DNA of 64,000 nucleotides. Origin: Moelleriella libera RCEF 2490 (lineage: Eukaryota > Ascomycota > Sordariomycetes > Hypocreales > Clavicipitaceae). Location of the stretch: the NCBI GenBank assembly GCA_001636675.1, contig AZGY01000013.1:536632-600631 (forward strand). Direction: 5' to 3'. The position numbers were made by a program, and so were the translations under genes. How positions within the stretch are numbered: position 1 is the stretch's first letter; the number at the start of each line of letters is the position of its first letter. Positions 48,596-59,935 of this stretch are shown here, in pieces. The notes beneath the pieces are model-generated. The model was given only the letters and a program-made list of their open reading frames with translations, had not been told where the DNA came from and did not search any database.

Positions 48596-49978
48596 ATGGC
48601 TGCTGCTGAGGATAGCGACGACAGGCCTCCACCACTGGAGTCGTCACCAGGAGATGACAGCTGTGAGGCCGGCGATACCTCCGCTACCTGTCGCCAGGTC
48701 GATGCGGTCAGCCCAAGACGGCAAATACATTCACAAGCTACGGGAGATGCTGTGCTCATACACGATCTCCCAGAAGTCTTTCACGTGGGCTATGATGCCG
48801 CTTCTTTCACGGCGCAGCGCTTCACCTGTCTGAAGGACATACCGGCCGGGCCTCATTTCCTCTGGGTGGCCCATCCGAGTGGTGTTGCTGCTCGCGCGGG
48901 TGTCTGGCTGTTGGCGGACGGCACGCGTCCTCCTCGCACACATGTCCTCACGTGGGATCAAGACCATGAGCTGCTCCGCGGAGGAGCAAGTCGCCCAGGA
49001 TCTCTCGATGACGGTAGGGAAATTTCGGTGGACATTTCTGGCCGGCCTGCTCCGCATTCACAACTTTCCGACGCCAGTAAAGCCAGGGACAGGCTTTCTG
49101 CGTCCGAGTTCCAAGCAAATCTGGACACATGGAGGCAGCTGACGAGTCACGTCACACGTTCGGTTCTTGACCGTGTTGCGGGAGCGCAGGAGGGCGACGG
49201 CTGGTTTGTTCACACTCTTGACCGCGCAGAGGGCGCGTCGCAATCGCGAACTCAATCTCAGCTGGAACGAACAATTCTTATCGACAAAACGAGCCAACAC
49301 GAACTCAAGTTTACCATTTCCAGATCAACGAGGCTATTCCGGCTTGAGCCCATCGGGCCGGAGCGCACCTCGGAAGCGCTGGATCCAACCACCTATCTCT
49401 TGTCATACGTCCAATCTGCGCCCAGCAGCTTCACCGATCAGGATCTGGTTGGCGAGCTCCAGTTTTCCTTTGTTGTCGGGTTGCTTCTCGGCAACGATGA
49501 TTGTCTTGATCAATGGTGGTTCATGGTCCTTAAACTAGTCGCCAAGTCGTACCTCCTCGTTCAGAAGCAGCCGCTGCTGTCCGCAGCGTTGTGGCGTGCT
49601 GTGACGGCGCAGATTGAGTTCGGGATGAAGTGGACGGACTCAACCATGTTCGACCGCACGGAACACAACTGTCGGGAGCTGCGCATCAGCTTGATCGTAT
49701 ACAAGCGGCGTGTCGAGGAGTTTCTTCACGCTGACGAGGGTCTCGTCCACGCTGACCACCTTGCCGTCAGCGCTACATTCTCTAGACTCGAGTCCACCCT
49801 GGCCGAGCTCGGCTGGGACCTCTCCGGAGATTATTTGCGAAAGGGCAAGGTCACGCTGGAGGATGGCGAGGAAGTCGAGCTGGAACTGTCGGAACTCGAG
49901 GCCGAAGACGAACGTGGCGAATGGGCCCCTGCAATTGTTGAGCTGAACGAACGTGAGCAGCAGTTACTCGTGGGCTGA
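48596..49978 (+). CDS. aar2: AAR2 splicing factor family protein (U5 snRNP assembly)
   Basis: Aar2 binds the splicing protein Prp8 during cytoplasmic U5 snRNP assembly and is exchanged for Brr2 in the nucleus (established in yeast). The gene is a single exon of 460 codons plus stop, a usual length for fungal members. The N-terminal beta-rich domain shows GDAVLIHDLPEVFHVGYD, then FTCLKDIPAGPHFLWVAHPS, the pattern that marks the family. The C-terminal helical domain shows GELQFSFVVGLLLGNDDCLDQWW followed by the VLKLVAKSYLLV helix. The C-terminus is acidic (EDGEEVELELSELEAEDERGEW). The first ATG of the frame is used, which gives a disordered leader of about 50 residues before the conserved fold. 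It converges on the uS9 gene. Confidence 0.92.
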   Translation: MAAAEDSDDRPPPLESSPGDDSCEAGDTSATCRQVDAVSPRRQIHSQATGDAVLIHDLPEVFHVGYDAASFTAQRFTCLKDIPAGPHFLWVAHPSGVAARAGVWLLADGTRPPRTHVLTWDQDHELLRGGASRPGSLDDGREISVDISGRPAPHSQLSDASKARDRLSASEFQANLDTWRQLTSHVTRSVLDRVAGAQEGDGWFVHTLDRAEGASQSRTQSQLERTILIDKTSQHELKFTISRSTRLFRLEPIGPERTSEALDPTTYLLSYVQSAPSSFTDQDLVGELQFSFVVGLLLGNDDCLDQWWFMVLKLVAKSYLLVQKQPLLSAALWRAVTAQIEFGMKWTDSTMFDRTEHNCRELRISLIVYKRRVEEFLHADEGLVHADHLAVSATFSRLESTLAELGWDLSGDYLRKGKVTLEDGEEVELELSELEAEDERGEWAPAIVELNEREQQLLVG

Positions 49979-50974
49979 ACGATTGTAACTGTCCCAAGGA
50001 TGAGACTGATCGTCGTCGCTAACTGAATGCATAATCATTTCTTCTTTCTTCTCTTTCTCTTTTTCTTGAGGGTGTTTGCGGCAAGGCTCTTGCACAACAA
50101 CATATTGAAGCCACAAGCTCTGTGAATAATGTGATTCGGCTTTGTTGAAGGAGCAGAGTGACTGCAAATCGCCTTCTCGGTCGATGAATACGGCCTGGAC
50201 TCTTCTTCAAGAGGATGGAAGTGGTCAACAACACGCGAATTCCAAAACGCCATCTTTGATGACCGAACATCCCTTCCCGACCATTCGTGAAGAAATGCTT
50301 TCGATAGATTGAATGCTTTGTTGAATCGTGCCAAGCGGCAGATTCAACGTCGATGCGAGCGAGTTGCGTCGTGCTCTCCTGTTCCCGCAGTAGGGCACGC
50401 TGATAAGCTAGCTTTACCAGTGCTTCGCACGGAAATCGCTCATTTCCAAATCTGTGCAGTCCGAGAGAAGGGAAAGCGGTCACTCGAGCAACACATTCGC
50501 TTCCTCATGATAACATTCCGTCACAGTCTCTCTATCACTCATCAAATATGCATGTAAGCAAATAGACTTTCATTTGCCTCTTGAACCTCTATGATCCGTC
50601 CAAGCAGGTCCGTGCATATGCTAGTTGCAAGACCAATCCTCTGACCAGATGAGGACTCCCAAGTCAATGTGTTCTGCCCCGTGCCCATCTTAATCGTGGC
50701 AGCGCTCTTCCTCGCGTCTTCCCTGCAGTACCTCCCCGCCCTGCTCCAACCACGCTCTTTCATGGTATTCTCGTCGCTCTAGCATGAGACATGGAAACCA
50801 GGCAAACCAAATGGAGAACTCATATCGGCGTTCTCCATCCGAAAAATTGGCCTCGTATTTTGATTCCGACAGCCTTTCACCAACAACAGCACCAGGAATG
50901 TCCTTCCACCGCCCAGAGCCCGGCTGAGTGAAGGGAAAGGAGCTGTTGCGCACGCACGCGTAACAGTAGTGTGA
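49979..50974. other. Intergenic region between convergent aar2 and uS9 genes
   Basis: About 1 kb carrying the two 3' UTRs. A T/C-rich tract (TTCTTTCTTCTCTTTCTCTTT) lies just after the aar2 stop. No coding exon is supported on either strand. Confidence 0.5.
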
Positions 50975-51827
50975 TTATCGGTAAGACTTCTGGAAGCGGG
51001 CTCTGGCACCTGGACCACCGAATTTCTTGGGCTCACAGCGACGGTTATCGGCTACGAGGAGAGTGCGGTCAAACTCCACGAGGGCTTGCTTGAGCAAGTT
51101 TTTGCTGTGCTCATCGACGTACTTCTGATAGTATGCGATCAAAGACTTGGCGATGGCCTGACGAATGGCGTAGATCTGGGAGGTGTGGCCACCACCGGTG
51201 ACACGGACCCGGATGTCGACATTTGCGAACTTGTCGAGGCCAACTACTAGAAGAGGCTCGTAGACCTGTGACGACTTTTGTTAGAGAGAGCGCGGTTGAA
51301 ATACTTGAGATGGCAGTGTCCAGCTCAACTCGGTTCGAGGTTCTTCTGTCTTTACGGCATTCAGCCAGGGCGCATATGCTGATGTCCCACACTCAGCCGA
51401 CTAGATTCAGAAAAGCTGATGCTGCGCGGCTGCGGGGATCATTCGGTGAAAGTCGAGCGTGTGACCTTATCGTTTGCCGTCGCGATGATTGCTGCCCTTG
51501 CTGTTGGACAGAGAACCTCTCCTCGTCGCCGCTAGACACCGTCGTTTCTCTCGTACCTTGAAACGCAAGACCTCGGGCTGGACTAAGCTCAGTGGGCGGC
51601 CATTGACCTTGACCAAACCCTTACCAGCCTATGTTGACAGAAGCGATGAGTTAGCCGAGCCACGATCTGTCATTGGATTCCACCATAAATGGGCGTCTGT
51701 TTTCAACCGTAGTTATATCGGGAGTCGATCGATCATTGGTCTCTTCTGGACGAACCTTGCAGTGCGCGACGGCAGTGGCGGTCTTCTTCTTGCCGAAGCA
51801 TTGAACGCTCTGTGTGGTTGAAGACAT
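50975..51827 (-). CDS. rps16: 40S ribosomal protein uS9 (RPS16)
   Basis: Small-subunit cytoplasmic ribosomal protein whose C-terminal tail reaches the P-site tRNA. Three exons on the minus strand: 51827-51756, 51628-51557 and 51265-50975, each of the first two being exactly 24 codons, with introns of 127 and 291 nt; 144 codons plus stop. The sequence reads SSTTQSVQCFGKKKTATAVA, then AGKGLVKVNGRPLSLVQPE, then the conserved VTGGGHTSQIYAIRQAIAK and ends GGPGARARFQKSYR. The basic tail ending in SYR is diagnostic. Full family length, with no anomalies. It is transcribed divergently from rpl32 across 448 bp, which suggests a shared ribosomal-protein promoter. Confidence 0.97.
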
Positions 51828-52275
51828 GATTGCCTGAATCAACTTCGGGAGATCCAAGGTGAGAAGCGTTGCGAATGAGGTCGAGCCGGTCGGGACAGTG
51901 GTAGGATTGCTGCCAAACGCGGACTTAATCGCCTAGGCGGAATATTTTGCTGCGTCAAGGAGGGTTTGTGCCCTCAAAAAACGCTAGTCTGATTCGGCAT
52001 AGATGGCTGAGCTGTACGTGGGCTGGCGCATGCCTTCAACATCTTTCCCCGCCAAAAGGGGCCGATTTCCCCCTATGCACGTGACTAGGAGCCCTAAACC
52101 CTCCGACGCAGAGTTGGATCATAGTATCCGCCCGGAATTTTGCCCTCATCGAGCGACTTGCCAGCGAATACCTACACCCCATTAGATTAGGATTTCTTCC
52201 GTTGCAAGGGTAAGTTGTCGGTGCCATTTCTCGTCACTGTTTAACTGTACAGGATTGATCTGACTTAGTTTCAAG
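51828..52275. promoter_or_regulatory. Divergent ribosomal-protein promoter (rps16/rpl32)
   Basis: A 448-bp region between two ribosomal-protein start codons that point away from each other. It contains AGCCCTAA at 52,090-52,097, followed by ACCCT, matching the telomere-like consensus (A/G)CCCTAA bound by Tbf1-type factors, which regulate ribosomal-protein genes in several yeasts. An ATTAGATTAGG string lies at about 52,180-52,193. The promoter role follows from arrangement; the factor is an inference. Confidence 0.65.
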
Positions 52276-53137
52276 ATGGTGTCCGCAAAGAAGCACGTCC
52301 CTATCGTGAAGAAGCGTACGTACTGCACCACAGTTCCTCGTCGAGTTTCGCGCCCGTCTTATCCATCTCCAATATTCGATCACCGATTACAGGCTTCGTG
52401 CTGCTGTCAAATGGTGCAAACAAGTGACAGAAGGGTAGAGGGCAGTGCCGCTCTTCGCCGGCTGTTGACTATGACGAGGTGGATTTGAATTTTATACCAT
52501 GACGGGCTACGAAACGCGGACAACATGATATATCCCACCGAGCCAGAAATGCTGACTGTTTGGCGGCTAGGCACTGCGCGCTTCAACCGTCACCAGAGTG
52601 ACCGGTACAAATGCCTCGCCTCCAGTTGGCGCAAGCCCAAGGGTATCGACAATCGTGTCCGAAGACGTTTCCGTGGCACCATGGCCATGCCTTCAGTACG
52701 TTCGCTGCAACACCTTTATACGTTCAAATTGAAGACAGACGGCGAAACGTAAACGCAACTCACCATCGTCATTTGCGCGGCCTGACCTAAACACTTTTTT
52801 TTTGGTACCCATGATAGCGTCATGTGGCTGACCGAATTATAGATCGGTTATGGCTCCAACAAGAAAACTAGGTACATGATGCCCTCCGGCCACAAAGCTT
52901 TCCTAGTCAACAACGTCAAGGACGTCGAACTTCTGATGATGCACAACCGAACCTATGCCGCTGAGTAAGTTCATTTTCCATGAGGGGTTCGAAAAGATTA
53001 TTCATGAGTTAACGCGATCGTTCCTCAGAATCGCCAGCGCCGTTTCTTCCCGAAAGCGAATCGATATCATCGCCCGTGCTAAGCAATTAGGAGTCAAGGT
53101 CACAAATGCCAAGGCAAAGGTGACAACAGAGGTATAA
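52276..53137 (+). CDS. rpl32: 60S ribosomal protein eL32 (RPL32)
   Basis: Large-subunit cytoplasmic ribosomal protein. Four exons: 52276-52315, 52571-52695, 52843-52964 and 53029-53137, with introns of 255, 147 and 64 nt; 131 codons plus stop, a typical length. The start MVSAKKHVPIVKKRT is joined to ARFNRHQSDRYKCLASSWRK by the first intron. The second exon continues PKGIDNRVRRRFRGTMAMPS, and the third GYGSNKKTRYMMPSGHKAFL. The protein ends AKQLGVKVTNAKAKVTTEV. All junctions keep the frame and the family sequence. The first intron is long for this window and interrupts the gene after 13 codons, as often in ribosomal-protein genes. It is divergent from rps16. Confidence 0.97.
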
Positions 53138-54212
53138 GGCGGGAGGAATGTCATGCGGGGAGAAAACACGGCGCAGGTGCTGTCTACTATCACATTGGGG
53201 TCGGTTTCCTTCATGATCGGACTCTCATCTACCGCGTTCATAACTTCGATCAAGGGAAACATTCTGAGCAAAATGAAGAAATAAGAAATGGACAAAAACT
53301 TATTCGTTCTGCAAATGGTGTCGCGAAGGTCTACGGAAAACGGGATTTGCCCAACTTCCCAATATAATGTCGTGAATCATACCTTTTGCTCGCTTTGCGG
53401 TCTCACATCCAGAAGCTGCCCTGGCACAGGCTTTTTTGGAGAAATCAAAAAATATGTATAAGGCGCATCAGAAAACGGTTGTCAGCTCGGTGGCGTCAGA
53501 GTTGCCCCCGTTTTGGGTCCTCTGAGTATTTGCATCTACAAACTATTTACCGCTGAAAACGCGCCCCTCGCGTAAGGCTCTTTCTGGACAGCTCATGAAC
53601 TACTTACCAATTGTTGGCCAAGCAGAATGAAAGATCGAAGACTTGGCTAGGGAGTTGACCAGTGAATATATCTGGTAAATATTACTTGAGTCGTAGAACC
53701 GTCAAGTGCAGTTCACTTGCTGTCATTTGAGCGTCATAATATACAGTGCTGTACAGACCCGCCTACAAGAAAAATCCGGGATGCCTCTGCCACAGCATGC
53801 GGAGCGTGATCATCGTTCCCAGGCTTCCGCCTTTGTAGACAAATGCGTTTGCAAGCGACCATTGATAATTCGGTCATACGGATGAGGCAATGCACAATCC
53901 AGTCCAAGGTGCTTGCTCCAATCATTAGTCGAAACGCGCCAGAGGGTACCTTCCCGCTATGATAAAATCAAACATTCCAATCCAGACGCCGAGATTCGGC
54001 AAGGAGGACGACACTCTATCTCCTCAGCCTCGATGCTTATATGCCAAAGAAAAAGGAATGCATAAGTCGAAGGTTGGTATCTCAACGAACTTGCGGAGAG
54101 GGAGGCAGACGCGAGCAATCAGCAAGAGAGGGTGAGGGGAAATGCAAAGCCGGACAGTGATCCACCAGGATACCAGTTCCTTCAATGTCGCATATATCTG
54201 TGGAAGAGACGG
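53138..54212. other. Intergenic region between convergent rpl32 and tea4-like genes
   Basis: About 1.1 kb holding the rpl32 3' UTR on the left and the tea4-like gene's 3' UTR on the right. No coding sequence, RNA gene or repeat is recognised. Confidence 0.5.
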
Positions 54213-57200
54213 TTAGATCGTCCCTCGAAGACGCTGCTTCCTGGCGAGCCAGTCGCCCAGCATGTTGTCCAATTGCTACCAACTCGTCAGTTGAGACCAA
54301 AGCTCTGTTCAAGCTGTAATGGCTTACCGTCGTAATTTCTGCCAATTTGGCGTTCTGCTCCCGGAACAAGCCACCAACGACAGGATGATCGTTGCCTGCA
54401 GGCTCAACATTGGTCTTGTCGTAGACTACAACGAGCAAGTCACGAATATGGTCGCTCTCACCGAAGAAAGCGTGCAGTTTCGTATCGTCCCAGGTCGCAT
54501 CCTTTCCACCACTGGCCGCACTGCCTGCTCTAGCAACATCGCCGACAACCTGCATGGGCTCCGGCGACGGGGACGCTTCAGGTGAAACGCCTTCTGTTGA
54601 CGAGGTGTCTACGACAAGAGCAGGGGGTTGGATGCCGTGTGTCAGAGAGGTCTCTTCCTTCTTGGCTTGCATGCCCTGCGAAGGAACCTGGGCAGACTGA
54701 GGATCCGACTTAGCAGCCGCCGGTAAAACACCTCGCTGTTCGCTGTCCAGGGTACTCCTTGCTGCTTGTCCTTCGTTGTGGCCGTATTGTTCATTACTAG
54801 AATCTCCGCTCCCTGTCACGAATGATTGTACAATCGGATTGTATCTACCCTCCAGATTGGACGATGAGTTGAGATCCGAGTGTGCCTTAGCTTTGACAGT
54901 CTTTTGTGGCCTTGATTCTGGATCGGCACTTGCACTCCGCGAAGGCACGAGCTTCGCATTGGTTGAAAGTTCTTCCTTGTGAGAACCGTTGGGCGAGAAT
55001 CGATCTCTGCCAATGTCTCGGCTCGGCGGCTGCGACTGATGGCTTGAGGGGGCCGTTGGTGCTTCGTTGGGTCCAGGTTCCACTATTCGCATGGAGGCCG
55101 GAGGAACATTGGATACGTCGTTGGCGCGGCCCTCGGCAAGGTACGATGACAGCTCGACAGACTTCTGCGAAGCATTCGTGTGTGTTTTCGATGCAGGTCC
55201 TGATTTGTGCAGCTTGGACGAGTGTTTTTGCAAGCCTGATCTGTCGGAAGATAATGATTCCTCAATAGATCGATCTTCACTTTCGCGAGATTCCACGATA
55301 TCCATAGACCTTTTACCGAATGACTCGTCGTCGTCGTCCATGCTTTTCTTTTTGTCCTTTCTTGAAAAGAAACCGCGAAGGCCACCAGACTTCTTGTCCT
55401 TATCTTTTTTGTCCCTGTCCTTGAGCTTCTTCTTTTCCTTGTCGGATAACAGCTCACGATCCATTTTCTCCAAGCTTGACCCTGACCTCGTGTCCTTAGT
55501 TGCGGAATCAGTGGATTGTCTTGTTTGGTCGTCGTCGCGCAACAAATTAGGGGTCAACGTTATTTTCTTTGTCTCAACGGTTTCATCCTTGAAAAATGAG
55601 TCTGTGTTCCTCACAGTTCCATTTCTGGACCTGCTGGGGCCGTCCGTGGTCTCTTCGAGTGCATCATCACTGCCTCTCCGCCCGTTCTGAGCTTGCGACT
55701 CCTCTAGAAATTGCGACGCAGTTTGATGATCCGGATGAGGACGGGTTTTCAGAGGCTCAACCTTGGCATTTTCATCATTCGCCAGGTCTCCGGTGCCATC
55801 CAGGGCGCGTTGTTGCTCCTGCTGAAGGTTCTCTTGCTGTTGCAACTGCTGCTGCTGCTGCTGCTGCTGCTGATGGCCATTGGGATGTGACCCAAACAGC
55901 TCTTCTATGTCCTCATCATCAGTCGAATAGTCAAAGTCAGAATAGTCGACATATGTAGGTTCCGTGAATGTGACAGTCTTCTTCCTTTTTCGCATGGACT
56001 TGAATGAATTTTTGTGCTTTTGGGCTTGATCGCCGAGCATGGAAGCAGAGAGCTATGAATGATGTCAACTCCGAAACTTGACAAGACTTTCAGGACTTGC
56101 GTTCCAACACTCACGTCAATATTTCTGTGCTTATTCAAGCGAGCTAGTCGCTCGGTAGGTGTTTCTATATGCTCGGCTGGAAGATAGCCTGCCATATGTT
56201 CGATGAGTAAAACTTCGTCATCATTCCTCTTCATGAAGAGCAACTCACCGATACTGCTGTCCTTGACGACGCGCACAAGCCACCAGTAGCTGTTGCTATC
56301 GTCCAGCAAGACCATTGTGTCTCCTTTGCTGGCGTTGGCTTGACCCTCGACCGTAGCGACGAACGTATGGAGAGCGTACACGAATTCAAAGTCAATGTCC
56401 TCTGGTTCAAGTAAGCATTCGTCATCGCAAGCGTGAAAAGACCTCATGTTGTTTTGGGGCGAAGGAACGCTCAAATGCTCAAGGTATGTGAGTGGTTCAC
56501 TGTCAACAGCACGCTGCATGCTCGTTGGGAAGTGCATCGGGCCAGCAGAGCGGGAGCGCGAGCTGTTTTGAGCTTGCGCGGGCTGCCTTCCGTAGAAATG
56601 GCTGCACTCTTCGAAGGGGTTTCTATCGGTAAAATCGACCATGGACCGCTAGTCCGTGGCTGAAGACACCGAGCACAAGGGACACAGATGGAAGTCTTGC
56701 TTGCTCTGCCAATCTCGATATGCGTTTCCGAAAGATCTAAATGAGTCCTGAATTGAGCACTTGCAATAGTGGCTAGGGTCATCACGTTCACTAGAGCGTT
56801 GCCGAAGCGGCTGAATTTCGAGAACAGATCCATGCTGCCACTCAGCAACTATATCATCCTCGACTGAACTCAACACACACGGTTCATGAGTACTGAGAGT
56901 GGGATCAGGCTGATGGTGACCGCCGACGCGTAATTGAGCAAAGGACTTGAGGCGCATGTTGAAATGTTTGCGGAGTGACGTGAGGGACGCTTCGCGCCGT
57001 GGCCAAGCCAACGGCATCGGATGGGGAATCAACGCACCATCTTCTATGGAAGGCGAGCTGGAGATTTTATCCATCAGGTCGTCGTCCAGCTCGCCCTCGT
57101 TCTCCCCGTCCACCTCTTCTTCGTCTGCGGAGGAAACGCCTCCATTTTGGGCGTTGGCCAAGGCATCGTGTTGAGAGGGCTGGAACATGTCGATCCGTGA

Positions 57201-57833
57201 GCCGTCCCCCACTGATTTGTCGTTGCGTGAAGCTTGATGTTGCTTCTCATCGGCGTTTTTCTGCCCCAAGTCGGCGACGCTTACTCTGCTGTTGGCCCAA
57301 GACACCCGCGGACTGTGAGCCTCGGCCTCCGCAGTCTCCTGGGCGACTCCACGTAATGTTTCGGCTTGATGCGGAGCGACTGCTGCACCCAGAGCACCTG
57401 AAGTCGCTTCGAAATGATGAGAGTGGTTGGGATGGTCTTTCGCCGAAGGCGCAGTCGTGTCTTGGAGGTCGATGGTATCTGAGAGGATCAATCGGATGTC
57501 ACGATTAGTAAAGAACGGGTTTTTCGTTTCGAAGGGAGGTGTCGTTTGGTGCACTGGAGTGAAGCACACCAGTCAAAACCCAGTTTGTTGGCCGCTGCGC
57601 AAACGTTTTGTTCTAGGACGGGACCCGTAACAAACCTGATACGCGAAGCGACAAGGGGAGGTGATTTGATGGGTCAGGAACATCAATCGAGCGTACCAGG
57701 GGTACAGAAGGAGCAAGGGCTACAGAATGACAAGATGAAACAACCATGGGAATCTGGGTAGGTCACTGTGTGTGGAGATGACAGGGCCAGCGCCTGGAAA
57801 CGTACCGGCTCGAATGATAGAGGGCCTTGTCAT
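54213..57833 (-). CDS. teaC: SH3 cell-polarity protein, Tea4/TeaC (Bud14) family, with an in-frame TAG
   Basis: Cell-end marker that in relatives links microtubule-delivered landmarks to formins and to PP1 phosphatase. Exons on the minus strand: 57833-57806 (MTRPSIIRA), 57478 to 56249 (interrupted), 56188-56115, 56052-54328 and 54275-54213, ending LDNMLGDWLARKQRLRGTI. The SH3 domain (FVYALHTFVATVEGQA to GYLPAEHIETP) spans 56.39-56.14 kb across an intron. KKTVTF near 55,975 fits the RVxF PP1-docking motif. A poly-Gln run and a Lys/Asp-rich stretch follow. The second exon stays in one frame throughout except for a TAG at 56,649-56,651. Either a 63-nt intron (56,685-56,623, weak donor GTGTCC) removes it, giving about 1018 residues, or it is a nonsense codon. 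The family assignment is firm; the central structure is not. Confidence 0.8.
55846..55872 (-). repeat. CAG repeat coding poly-Gln
   Basis: Nine perfect CTG units on the plus strand, read as nine CAG codons in the tea4-like gene, followed by a further interrupted Gln-rich stretch. Pure CAG use rather than mixed CAG/CAA suggests recent length change. Confidence 0.9.
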
Positions 57834-59935
57834 CGTGTGCGAATTGACTTCGCAGCCAAACGACGAAGTCGGGAAAGGGGGTCAAAGACCAATCGAAGGT
57901 TTGAAGTCTGACGACTGTTCAACAAGAGTCATGGACGAGGTACGGTCAAACCGGAATCGTTGCCGACGCGGGAAGTTCTTGGGGGGCAGGGTCCGCGTCG
58001 GTGCGGCACAGCTCGATGGACCGGCTGCTTCGCTGGCTGTGGTACAGTGACGGAGAGACAATGAATTTTGGGGAAATGGAAGCCGACTCAGAGGTGATCG
58101 GATGCCTCTGGAACACCTGGTTTCGACATGAGTAGAACTTGCTGCACAGCGGGTAGGTGGGTGACAAAAGGCCAGAAGGGGAAAGGAAATGGATTCGCTT
58201 GAGCTATGGCGAGCTGTGGCGAGACGAATGCGCCGTTTACAAGCAAAAATGTTGTCGCGACAATGAAGGGAAAGAGCCCAAAGGGGGAATGGAATCACGT
58301 GGCGACGCCGCGACGTACGAAGCACACATTATGGAATGGACGAAGCGCGGGAGAGGCTGGACTGGCAAGGGAGCGAGCGGGCTCATGGCTTGGATTTGCA
58401 CAGTGATCAGGCCTTCCCGACTAGTCCTATTTGCGCGCTACTGGGTATGCGCTCAACATGAAGCCGATTTGCTGGCAACTTCATGACCTACAAGGTAATC
58501 AGCCTGAATCGCTTCTCGCGGCATGCAACCCTGTCGATGAGGGAGGGAAAGATTGCCGGCGAAAGTAAAATTACTGACCTGTAGGTGACCAACGTCAGTC
58601 CAGGGGCGAAGCTGGCAAATGCGAAGATGCTTGTCAATCATGCCTGGCCCAGTCCAGCAAGGGGTTGCTGCATCTCCACAAAGGGGGAGGACGGCGTCGA
58701 AACTAGTGGAGCTCGACACAAGCAGCGCTCGGGGCCACTGCCTCTATCAAGACCCAGAGGGCTTGTCACGGACCAGACCAGACGATTTGACAGAAGCCTT
58801 TTGAAAAGCCACCACTGACAGCATACTTTGCTAGCCTTCGCATCGGCGCCTCGAGCGGCAAGCCTTCTCGCCCTTCCCCGATAGCACACAGACTCAGGCC
58901 AGACGAGGAGGTCGGAGCGAGCGTGGAGAAATAGAGTAAGGCATGAACGCCAAGCCAAGCTTGCACGCGTACCCAAGGTTCCTCAAGGTGGGTAGGTTGT
59001 TACTGAGGCAGCAAGAGAAAGTTCCCGCCTCATCTTGTCTCTTTCCCATGAAGCTCTGTGGGGAGAGCGGCCGAGAAAAACAACATTTGTTTTCCGGAGT
59101 CTACGAGTTGAGGGACTGGAAAAAAGAAACCTTTTCGAGAAATCATAGTGGTCGTGATCCATTTCCTGATCCAAGCGTGCAAGCGTGCAAAACAAGCCGA
59201 GGTCGAATCCGCTCCTGGCACACGTTCGCTCCGTACCTACATTACGCTGTGATAGTTACCTGCTATGTAGATGCTACCGTCGTGGACCATGCGCCCCAAT
59301 GTTGCCGGATGGAAGCCATTGACTTCTGAGTTCACTACGTCAGCGAGATTCTCTTCCAGCACGTCCATTGAAAGGTGCCGGCCGATGGCCGAGCCGATGG
59401 TGCATTTGACGGTGGTCTCATTCTTTGACTTGATCACCTTCCAAAATCCTGATCAAGGGTTTGGCAAAGAGCTGCGCTTTCTGCTCAGCCAGGATCAGTC
59501 TGACCGAAGGGCCTCGAGCCGAGCGCGTGGTCGACCCGCGATTTGTGCAATTGCAATTCACTTTGAGGCTGCAAGTCCCCTGGGTCCCAAATCGTGGGCA
59601 AACACGACTCCATGATAGCGCAGACTGTCTCAAATTATGGGCGATACGAACCTGCCCAAAGCGTTGCCCTTCAATTACATCATACTGGTGACCAAGATTC
59701 TTCAAACCAGTAATTTCAATCAATCCATTGGACTCGCATTGCGAGCCAGGCTGTCAAAGTCCACCACCATTTCCCATGCCGTCGTTAATCGGGAACTTGG
59801 TCACAATGTCTCGCCCGGTGGCCTGGTCGTATGTCTTCTCACTTGTCATTAAGATATGCAATGCAATCTACAACGTCTGTGTGGTTTCAACACAGATGTT
59901 CGGGTCATTTGATGCCCCCCCCCCCCCCCCCCCCC
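57834..59935. other. Intergenic region between the tea4-like gene and the NAD-GDH gene
   Basis: Both genes are on the minus strand, so this holds the tea4-like promoter on the left and the GDH 3' UTR on the right. Two exon-like minus-strand segments at about 59,237-59,868 are described as a finding but are not strong enough to call a gene. A C21 tract closes the region. Confidence 0.45.
59915..59935 (+). repeat. Poly-C tract (21 C) touching the GDH stop codon
   Basis: An uninterrupted run of 21 C. On the coding strand of the glutamate dehydrogenase gene it is a G21 run beginning at the base right after the TGA stop. G-runs of this length can form four-stranded structures in RNA and are hard to sequence, so the exact length is uncertain. 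Confidence 0.9.

Noticed and set aside
52316..52570. Box C/D snoRNA in the first intron of rpl32
   Set aside because: ATGACGA and CTGA-like boxes occur about 85 nt apart, but the C box is a poor match and no closing stem is seen.
59200..59225. tRNA T-loop-like GGTCGAATCC
   Set aside because: The flanking sequence does not pair as a T-arm, and no other tRNA arm is present upstream.
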